Of a stretch of 64,000 bases of DNA, positions 55,846-64,000 are shown one piece after another (position 1 is the stretch's first letter; every line of letters starts with the position of its first letter). This stretch comes from Dryococelus australis (Eukaryota > Arthropoda > Insecta > Phasmatodea > Phasmatidae): positions 291,410,966 to 291,474,965 of the forward strand of contig CM057009.1 of assembly GCA_029891345.1 (NCBI GenBank), read 5' to 3'. The translations under genes and the position numbers were made by a program. The notes below the pieces were generated by a model. That model was given only the letters and a program-made list of their open reading frames with translations, was not told where the DNA came from and searched no databases.

Positions 55846-56741
55846 TGAGCTTCACGAGAGTTTGCTCTCGGGTCCGTTGAAACTATTCGTTGAGAATGAG
55901 CAGTACGTTAAATCAAAATTTACGATAGTATAGTTCGGTTCTTTGGCTTTATGCTTCACACACAATCGTATAGTTCCGACGTCATCAAGCCGCAGTGGGA
56001 GCCGCGCTGCAAACCTCTGATTTCGAGCGGTTTAGTATGCTTAAGACTGATTAACGACCTAACGGCACATCCGATCAGGGAAATTGTGATGTCAGGTTAT
56101 GCGTAAAAAAGAGTAACTAAAAACATAACTAGGAATAGTAAATAATAAACACACATAGTGACTTCTAACCAATAATCATTTCCTTTCCAGCTGCAAACCA
56201 AAATAGTTAAAAAGTACATGTTAGGCAAAAAGGACACTAATGATATTAAAATCACGAATAGTTCTCGACAAGAAAAATCTAACACTGAAAGGATGATTCA
56301 GCTACCTAAATCGATTCCAAAGTTATATAAAGAAGAAGTTGACAATTCTACGCAGCAGCGAAATGCGGATATGGTGATTGCGTCATCATCACATGCCACA
56401 TCACGTGACGAGTCTAAGAATAAACAACGACACAATTAGCGCAAACGCAAAAAACATCAAGATAGATAGCGACAACTCGGAGAATTAAATGCAAAATGAA
56501 GGAAGACGTCGATAGACACGACTAGTGATCCTTCATACTGTACTTCTCGTAACATCGACCAATACTCAATCGTTTGTACACAGCCGCTGCACTCCCGTTG
56601 CGTGCTAATAACAAATAAATTGATTTAAATAAACCCACAAATTCTATTTTTTTCCTCTCACCACCAATAAGACGTCACGTAAGAATACCTACGGCCATGT
56701 AGAAGACACAGTCCACCCCATTTTCGACTGAAAGTGTTAAA
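55846..56741. other. Non-repetitive stretch surrounding the candidate exon
   Basis: Apart from the exon candidate at 56191-56439 nothing is recognised. Absence of MITEs over ~900 bp is mildly unusual for this window. Confidence 0.4.
56191..56439 (+). CDS. Candidate terminal coding exon, function unknown
   Basis: Preceded by a textbook 3' splice site: branch-point-like CTAAC (56165-56169), then 'atcatttcctttccag' ending at 56190, 22 bases after the branch A. The frame is open from the first base (LQTKIVKKYMLGKKDTND...) through 83 codons to TAG at 56437-56439. AATAAA occurs at 56614-56619 and 56628-56633. The product would be a hydrophilic Lys/Asn/Ser-rich tail with no recognised domain or membrane segment. 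The stretch matches none of the repeat families here. No upstream exon was identified, so this could be chance; the minus-strand frame opposite (56097-56285) is its hydrophobic shadow. Confidence 0.3.
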   Translation: MQTKIVKKYMLGKKDTNDIKITNSSRQEKSNTERMIQLPKSIPKLYKEEVDNSTQQRNADMVIASSSHATSRDESKNKQRHN

Positions 56742-56855
56742 TAGGGACTAGAAAATATCGCGAATTAGTTTTAGGACAAACTAGACTTAAAACAAATATG
56801 TATTATTATTATTATGTTTGCAATTGGATCACAGATTAATAGACAAGTCCACGTG
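56742..56855 (-). mobile_element. Family D fragment (D9)
   Basis: TAGGGACTAGAAAATATCGC, 'ttttaggacaaactagactt', 'tgcaattggatcacag', then lost after 'aagtccacgtgaactct'. Contains an ATT microsatellite expansion at 56800-56812. Confidence 0.75.
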
Positions 56856-58876
56856 AACTCTTCAAAACTAATTTCAGTACTCAATTCTAGTTACCTATTT
56901 CAAAACAGTGAATTAGGTCTGGGTGACCCAGTTTCTTGAACGAATATCTCACATCAAGAGCACAGGCGGATGCTGCTTTAAATAAGGCCAATGGAAGTTA
57001 ATAACGATTGAGATCTATCAGTTTGCTATTGGAGGAAAGATCAGTTCGTCTATTCGGTGACTTAGCAGCCCGGTTTACAACGCTTTAAGGAGGAGAAAGG
57101 AGTGTTCCGCGTTAAATTTCGTGTTTCTACTTTTTTTTCTGCTTGGTGTATCGAGTTATCGCTTCCTTTCCGAACCCTTAAGCGAGCGCCCGCTTCCGCG
57201 TTGCTGACTTTTTTTGTTATCGCCCTACGAGTTTTCTTAAAGCCAGCTCGTTCCAGAAGAATTCTACGATGACGCTTTTCTTTTCCTGCATCTCTCGAGC
57301 ATACAAAATTGAAACAAATTGCTTTAAAACTGCATTTCTAATTTTAAAAAAAACCTGCATATAACTAAGAAATAAAAAAAACCACCCTACGTGTTTTTAC
57401 TCTATAAAAACGAGGTCGCGTATTTTCTGTTACGGTCCACTTATTGCAAACGCGAAGTGAGCTGTGATCAGTTAAATTCTATGCACTCTGTATGAAGACT
57501 AGTGTTTCTCACATAGAACAACCTCAAAGTTTTTGGACCAAATAAAACTGCTTTACACAACATCGTAATGTTCTTTTGAAAAATGCTCAGCCACGGCGCT
57601 TCGTGGAAGCAATCTGCAGCAGTGTCAACAGACGAGCACTTTATATCACATCAGTGCTGCTCGAGGCGATACCTTTTACCGCTTCCAGACAACAGACAAC
57701 TTCTCATAAAATACAGTAAACAGCGATAACAACTGCTCTGACACTTGAAGCTAATGGTCCATTGCATTTTCCGTTTCTCTTCACTTAAGTGTAAAACCTG
57801 AAACACGAAAAGGGGAAATAACTGTCTATACTTATTTAGAGAATTGCAAATTTTCTCCCACTTGTTCTGACGCTGAAATACGTTTCACACATTACGGTAT
57901 GGAACTTTTTATTACAGTATAGAACTTTTTATCAGCCAATCTTAGGCTGTAAGGAGAAATTACTATAAATTAATACGTCAGTATAGTTTTTCTAAAGCAG
58001 AGAGAGAGATGTATTAACTGCAGGCATAATTATAAGGTGAAGCTTCTTCCTCATACTGTTCAGTTCCAACTTTCATTATAATTTAAAAGTAAGCTTAATT
58101 AGGCCTATGGTTTGTGTGAAAATTTTATTATACGGATATTAGTAATATATGATATTTATTTTGCACAGCAAAACTATGTAAAATTTCACAATGTGTTGGT
58201 AGTTTTACATTTTTGTATGCCTAAATTTGGAAAACAACTACAGTATGTGTAATTCTACACATATGTTTATACCACTACAAAAAGGGTCAGATATTCCAGT
58301 TTAAAACACAACCAATGTATACATATATTAATTTAATAATTGATTTTAGATTACAATTTTAAAAGTAGACTAAGTTTATAAATGCATCAACACAAAGTAC
58401 TAAACCTCTTCATTTTGCATTTTATTAGTGTACTTGCATTGTATTAACACTGTTATTACCGTAATAAGAATGCTACATAGAACACTTCTACAATTACTAA
58501 TTACGTGTGAATTTATATTAAAACTTGAGTGAAAATACCATCACTGTGAACAAATAAAGAAAGAATTTGCGTACATAAACTAGGGTACTTGAGTAGGCAG
58601 TCAAAAAAATGTATGTTTAATGGCCGTGCGAAGTGACTGGTTTGAACAGCTCAGTCGTACCACGCTTACAAGTATTAGCTCTTTATCACGTATGTCATTA
58701 AGCTAAAATAAGCATGGCAGCGAATAATTCATTTTTTGCAAATGACGAACAGTATTTGAAGACATAACTATAAGATGCCAAACACAGCCAAGTCTTGCAT
58801 CTATCGCTTAGCTCTTATACCACATACCGTTCCAAACTGCTTGTTCCAGGTAACTATCTTCAGCAAGAGCCAATAA
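56856..58876. other. Longest repeat-poor stretch (~2 kb)
   Basis: No MITE, SINE or long frame. TATAAAAA at 57403-57410 is isolated. A small tandem duplication around 'tatggaactttttattaca' lies at 57898-57940. Confidence 0.45.
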
Positions 58877-59117
58877 TAGAGAACTGAAAAAATCCCCAGT
58901 TCAATGACCTGCAGGCTAGACTCTACAATCTTATGCACAAATATGCCGATATCAACTGCACATTGGTTGTCTGCCGTCACAGCGGAAGGCGGCAATTGTA
59001 CACCGCTCTCCAGGAGGTGTTAAACACCGTGTGGACCACTGGCTAAAGTTATATAAACGCACGGGTTTTGAATTCTAGCTTGTCCCAAAATGAATACGCG
59101 AATTCTTCAGGTCTCTG
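58877..59117 (+). mobile_element. hAT-type MITE, family A (A12)
   Basis: TAGAGAACTGAAAAAATCCC to 'aattcttcaggtctctg'. Complete interior; no matching flanks. Confidence 0.91.
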
Positions 59118-59814
59118 ATCATGAGTTTCTGGTGGTCTAGCGGCTACTACTCCGCGGGTCACGGGTGCGAATACTGTCAAGGCAAGGAAGTTTTCAGGTT
59201 GTGAAACGCTTGTGAGCGAATTTCCCTAGGTGGCGGTATCTAAATACATAAGTGTAAAAAGGTTTGTGTCGTGTAATTTGTGTGTGCAATTTTTTAAGAA
59301 GCTAAAAGGTTACAACTGCCATAGTGCAAAATTACACAACTGTTTAAAATGTGTTTTCTCTATTGTAATGCGTGTTATTTGACACAATTGCCTGTATTAA
59401 TACAATCATATTCGCTTGATTATTTTACCTGTCTTAATGGCCATATTACTGTGACAGAAAGGTAAAAAACACATGAATATAACTGGTTTAAAATTACACG
59501 GATGTTGCTGGAAACCCTGCTGCCACATACATTTCGTGAAAAATTACACCATTTATTTTCAGTATATATTGGCTTAGCATTGAATACCTTAGCACATTAC
59601 GCTCTGTTTATTGGGTTACAACTTCAATTCCATTGCTTGTCTGAAATAATTTGTCCACAAATGCTTCAAAACCCAACACGCTCAAACCTGGGAAATTTGT
59701 ACGTGAGAAACATGGCCGACCATGCCGCTCGCCGCTAGACTTTTTCCCTTTAGGTCCTCACTCTTATAACACCACTACATAAACATTACTGGCTTGCTAC
59801 TTAATTTTTTTAGT
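59118..59814. other. Spacer with a tRNA-like fragment
   Basis: 59124-59180 has 'tggtctagcggctactact' and 'cacgggtgcgaatactg', a decayed tRNA/SINE head. A 78-codon frame at 59502 lacks support. Confidence 0.4.
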
Positions 59815-60030
59815 CACAGTGTCCTCTATCTGGGACTTTGCATATGAAGTGGCTTGAATGGCCTACACTGTACACAGCAGAGCATACCCGTCCAATGAGG
59901 AAGGTTCCCTACGTGTGGGAGACATTATTATCTGCTGTGACTATGTTCCGTAACCTCATAACACACTGCTGCCAGTAACATAATGCATATATAGATTTCT
60001 ATTGTTCCCTATGTAAGACAAAGCATCGTC
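59815..60030 (+). repeat. Dispersed repeat, family M (M3)
   Basis: 'cacagtgtcctctatctggg', 'ggcctacactgtacacagca', 'actgctgccagtaacataat', 'atgtaagacaaagcatcgtc'. Confidence 0.75.
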
Positions 60031-60093
60031 GTCTGGATATCAGTACATGCAAAGCCTAAAATTATATATTTATTTTTGAATGAAAGTGTTAAA

Positions 60094-60345
60094 AGTGAAG
60101 AGATTTGGGCGGCTCTTAACAGCTAGGTCTTCATAGCCGATGAGGGTGATTTAGATGAGTATGGAGCAGCGCCAGAATGAAAGGGTGGGGGAAGCGGGAG
60201 ATCCCCGAGAAAACCCGCCGACCAGTGGCATCGTCCGGCACGATTCCCACATGCGAAAATCGGGAGTGGTCCGGGCGGGAATTGAGCCCAGCTCGAATTG
60301 GTGGGAGGAGGGAAGGCTAACAGCTTAGCCACCGCGCCGCCCCCC
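60094..60345 (-). mobile_element. tRNA-derived SINE, family S (S8)
   Basis: Reverse copy: tail 'agagatttgggcggctctta', head 'aacagcttagccaccgcgcc' followed by a C run. Well preserved. Confidence 0.92.
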
Positions 60346-60859
60346 CCCCCCAAAAAAAGGGTTGAAAGGAAGGTACAAATCGCACGCCCAACGCGGCGTA
60401 TAAGTTTCAGCCTTCGCCAATAACAGCAAGCTTTCGTCGTGCTGTCGCGGCCAGCTCAGCCTGCCTGAAGGATGACATCCCGTCAGCTCTTTGACACCAC
60501 TGGTCAGTTTTCTGTGTCCGTTCTCTCATCAGGCCCTGTAAGCTTTAGACGCTGGTGACAGTGGTTGCCAATCGATACGTCAGGAACCTGTCTGTCACAG
60601 AAAACTGCGGAGTGACCAAACTCTTGCTTTCCGATAACATGCAATATTATGTGCAAGACTCGTTCGATTTTCCGTTTGCTATATAACCCGTTCGTTTATA
60701 AACTGTTGCTCAAATGTTTACTTTAAAATACTGTACCGATCTTTACGGAATATCTAGAACACATTTTTAGCTTACAGGCTTATGATACCAACTTTATCTC
60801 TGCGTGTGGATTAGGTATGAGTTTCTTACGTATATGTTTATGTCACCCCTAATATCGTT

Positions 60860-61943
60860 TTAACCCGTCCACTGAATTTTACTAAACTCGGTACAGCAGT
60901 AGCACTTAGAAAGGAGGCACAACTTTATAATTTTTCACCACGATGGATGTTAATTTTATAAATGGTGGCCTTTCATAATTTTTTTTACTATGTCGTATCT
61001 AAAAAAAAAAAAAAAAACATTCAAGTGATTCGATTAAAAACTGGTATTTCAAAATTCCACAGTGTCGGAAAGAATGACACATCAATATCGGTAATCCATC
61101 CTGTGAGATAGTACCGCTGGTAGATGTAGGCTGTACGTCGTACCTCAGGAAACACTCAGCCCATTGTTGTAAAAATATGTCATAGTCGATGTTCTATAAT
61201 TAACCATCAAAAACAGGTGCGTTTTCATTACATTGGACGCTTATTTTCCAAATGACAACCCCATGAATCTTTACGTTGGAATGATATACTTGCCGAAACG
61301 TTTAACTGTTTCCAACGCGGTTGGCAGAGAGTACTGCGAACATTAATTAAGATAATTCACTGCCTCTCTCACAGCTATTTTGTAACATAGTGCCAATTGA
61401 ATAAATAAAGATTTCTGAAACTTATCAGCAGATTTCTAGCAAAAATGGTATGAACCTTGTTCAATGTTATACCACAATAAACGTGCGTGATTTTAGTAGA
61501 TCAGGCAACTGTTTTCAAAGTGGCAGTTCTATAAATATTTGAAGTTTGTCTGCCAATCTACGAAGCATTATGCGCATTGCAATATAACTTGGAATACTGT
61601 TTGTTGCTATCGCGGGAATTAAATGCCACATTTGAAATTATTTGACCGTTCAGTCACAGTGTCCACGATCGTAGACGTGTTGCAAACGAAAGGTATCTAT
61701 GTCCAGTACTGTACACATCGGGGAATCAGTACCCAATGCCTTGAGAGTCTTCTAACGGGTAACGTGATTTGTGAAAGTTACCAGGTCTCTTGTTTATGAA
61801 TGGATAATGGTAACGTCTATACTAACGCAGCACGTAGTTCAGTGTTTGTAAAATGGACAGTAGACACAAGTACAACAAACACCGAAATATTACACGATTG
61901 CAACACTTCTGCTAACAAATTGATGCGTGACCGAACGGGTTAA
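60860..61943. mobile_element. Possible piggyBac-type non-autonomous element
   Basis: TTAACCCGTCC at the left and 'ggacc'-less inverse 'ccgaacgggttaa' at the right, TTAA at both ends, ~1.08 kb, no transposase frame. The terminal match is only ~11 bp. The end style resembles the TTAA MITEs at 49332-50402. Confidence 0.35.
61650..61770 (+). repeat. Diverged family M fragment (M4)
   Basis: 'gtcacagtgtccacgatcg', 'ccagtactgtacacatcg' and 'caatgccttg' follow the first half of M. Confidence 0.5.
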
Positions 61944-62175
61944 AGCTATACTTAGTGGGTAACACCTCATAAAATAACAGTTCTCGCACTGTATCTCAAT
62001 AACTACTCATCCGATTGCCGCTAAATTGACACACAATGTGATTGATATGTAAGGTCACTCGAAACAAATGTGATTATTTGTGTTTCATCCACTTTTTTTA
62101 AATGAGGAAAATGTGAATATTTTTGTTTGTATTTTGTGTATTTATCTACTCTGTTATATAAGTATCCATTAAATT

Positions 62176-62950
62176 AAAGGCTATTTACGGTGATGAAAGA
62201 ACGTTTGAAATGAACATTTGAAAATTTTCACTACCCCATATCTGAATATATTTTAAGAGTCACGCTGAGTGGTACGCACCCAGTAAAGTTGGTATAGGCT
62301 GCTCGCGGTAAAATGAGCACTTTTGAAAGCCCTGCTTAAGACCTACTTGTATGCATGTTGTGTATTATTCCACCTTGTGTAAAATTAACATTGCAATGGG
62401 CCTCATCACTTTATTCATGCGTTGGTCAAGTGAAACTGTGAAATTATTAGAAAAGTATATATTTTACTAATGTGGTAAATGTTACACTTCCATGCATTAA
62501 AAAAAATTGAAAATTAAATAAATAATTTAAGTTATCACAAATGGTTACCCAGAACGTTTTACTCGACGTTAAGATAAGCCGTTACTTTTCATCCATCGTT
62601 ACCAACTTAACTGGGTGCATGTCCTTCAGTACGTCTGTTAAAGCAAGCAGGGCAGTGACTTTTTTCTAAGGTTGATATCCAAAGTGCTCACTTTATCGTG
62701 AACAGCCTTTAACGACGGGGGAAAGTAGTCCAGTGCTTTAACATTGAATTGAAGGTATCAGTTAGACTTCTGCGAATAATGAAGAAATTGCATTCGCTTT
62801 CTGGTTTTTTAATGCATGAAAAAGCAAGAATGAGCAAATCTGCAGGATATTTACTTTCCCAATCATTTCAGTTTCACTTGACTGACGCACGAATAACGTG
62901 ATCCGGTCCACGGAAACTTTAGGCAGCATTCGAATTCTCTTCAAGTATAT
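62176..62950 (-). mobile_element. TA-type MITE, family E (E8), split by E7
   Basis: Reverse copy: 'aaggctatttacggtgatga' to 'cccagtaaagttgg' (62292); after E7 it resumes 'acgacgggggaaagtagt' (62711-) and fades near 62950. The right terminus is lost. Confidence 0.82.
62295..62709 (+). mobile_element. TA-flanked MITE, family E (E7), nested in E8
   Basis: TAGGCTGCTCGCGGTAAAAT to 'ctttatcgtgaacagcctt'. TA at 62293-62294 and 62710-62711, duplicated from E8's own 'ggtaacga'. Confidence 0.94.
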
Positions 62951-63049
62951 ACATATCCGTACTCGGCACCACCTGTGACGTCACCATGTGTATACTAGCG
63001 CTGTCCTAATTCCCTGTAAAGTACACACAGGCCCTGTACTTGGCAAGTA

Positions 63050-63470
63050 AAGGCTGTTCAAGATTAAGTGAGCACTTTTGAAATCGAAATTACAAAAAAG
63101 TCACCGTTCCTTCCTGCATTTACTTTAACGGGTGCCCTGAGTGACATGCGTCCAGTAAAGTTGGTAACGACGAATGGGAAGTAGTTCTATATCTTAAAGT
63201 CGAATAAAAAGTGTTAGGCAACCATTTCAGATTACTTAATTATTTCTTTCGCTTTCTGTGAATTTTAATGTACGGAAGCTTAAAAATTACCTGATTTGAT
63301 AGATATTTCCTTTTATATTAATTTCACAGTTTCACTTCTCCGTCCCATGAATAAAGTTATGAGGCCCATAACAATGTTAATCTTACATAAGGCTGAATAA
63401 TACACAACGTGCATACAAGTATATCTTAAGCAGGGTTTCCCAAAGTGCTCATTGTACCGCGAATATCCTA
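63050..63470 (-). mobile_element. TA-flanked MITE, family E (E9)
   Basis: AAGGCTGTTCAAGATTAAGT to 'cattgtaccgcgaatatcct', TA on both sides; complete reverse copy. Confidence 0.92.
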
Positions 63471-63471
63471 T

Positions 63472-64000
63472 ACACGAAGTTGCTTCATTGCTGGGCATAC
63501 TTGCGTACTTACGGCAGTCGCCATATTTACTTCAGTTGTTGAAATTACCGTGTACGTTTTGTGGTAATAAAGCTCTCATGTTTTAAAAGTTAATAAGTTT
63601 TGACAATATGTCGTTCTGTTGTATGTAAACAGTTTTAGGTCATCTATTTCCGTCAATAGGACGTGTAAATATTTGTATGTTTAATGAAAGTGCTTCCAAA
63701 TATGAATAAAATGCTGAACGTTTTACAGATTTCTGCAGCATATTTCCCAGATGCATGCTTACATATAAAATTAAAATTTCAATCCGCAATTCCGGGTTAT
63801 TACAAACCCTCATTCAGTTGTATTTTTCTTTCTTTTGTTATCAATGTGCATATTCCAAACACATGGTAAGGTACGTATCGAGGGATGAGGAAAGAATGCC
63901 AGTTATTGTGCAATGCCGCTTTACATACGATAAATAACAACTGCCCTTATTTGTTTACAATCTTCCAATGGCGTAATAAAGCAACATCCCAAGGCTATTG
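63472..64000. other. Spacer, nothing recognised
   Basis: A/T-rich to the end of the window; small plus-strand frames only. Confidence 0.5.

Larger units (their letters stand above)
60346..62175. other. Spacer with possible large TTAA element
   Basis: No gene recognised. Matching TTAA-type ends at 60860 and 61943 are listed separately; poly(A) at 61001-61017. Confidence 0.45.

Noticed and set aside
57403-57470. TATA-box promoter with TCAGT initiator
   Set aside because: The initiator-like motif is ~60 bp downstream, about twice the usual distance, and no transcript unit follows.

Overview
The window reads as intergenic, transposon-saturated DNA from an animal nuclear genome, most likely an insect and perhaps a polyneopteran such as a stick insect, cockroach or termite. 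The pointers are A/T-rich sequence, tRNA-derived SINEs ending in a familiar insect-type tail, relics of the mariner-type transposases common in insect genomes, and long microsatellites. The species assignment is inference. I see no prokaryotic organisation, no rRNA, no intact tRNA gene, no CRISPR array and no complete protein-coding gene. The longest open frames (up to 157 codons) are almost all accidental reading through repeats. The one host coding feature I would put forward is a possible terminal exon at 56191-56439, with a good splice acceptor and poly(A) signals, at low confidence.

Most of the recognisable sequence is a consortium of short non-autonomous DNA transposons (MITEs), which I sorted by comparing copies inside the window. 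Families A, B, D, F, G, I, K, L, Q and V are 220-390 bp long, most begin TAGRG or CAGAG, and most carry TTCGCG near both ends. In many copies they are flanked by 8-bp target-site duplications, exact or with one or two mismatches (exact for B2, D8, K1, G1 and V), which identifies them as hAT-type elements. Families E and R and two mariner relics (18197-19466 and 26166-27209) are flanked by TA. Elements J (54947-55246) and P (19663-20232) have 3-bp TTA/TAA duplications, as in PIF/Harbinger. Two TTAA-bounded copies at 49332-49903 and 50102-50402 look like piggyBac-type MITEs. tRNA-derived SINEs (S, T, U) complete the mobile fraction.

Layout: 1-11.9 kb F, B, A, D, E, S, I, V and L copies; 11.9-18.2 kb sparse, with GC-rich tracts near 16 and 17.5-18.1 kb; 18.2-27.2 kb both mariners, P, W, H, M, T and K copies; 27.4-36 kb I/S, a TA microsatellite, a GC-rich tract, D/B/K copies and a minisatellite of exactly ten 74-bp units (35119-35858); 36-48.9 kb dense MITEs, including unbroken clusters at 41.8-43.0 and 46.5-47.5 kb; 49.3-55.4 kb inverted piggyBac-type pair, G, W, K/D and G/J nests; 55.6-64 kb M repeats, the candidate exon, a long repeat-poor stretch, and a self-nested E element at 62.2-62.95 kb.

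Nesting gives a relative chronology. D sits in W and K; E and A sit in D; B sits in D; J sits in G; A sits in K and I; SINEs sit in D, F and the TTAA element; E sits in E. The strongest unexplained pattern is that families which differ in their interiors share an inverted pair of CCAAT boxes (ATTGG near the left end, CCAAT near the right) about 80 bp in from each terminus.
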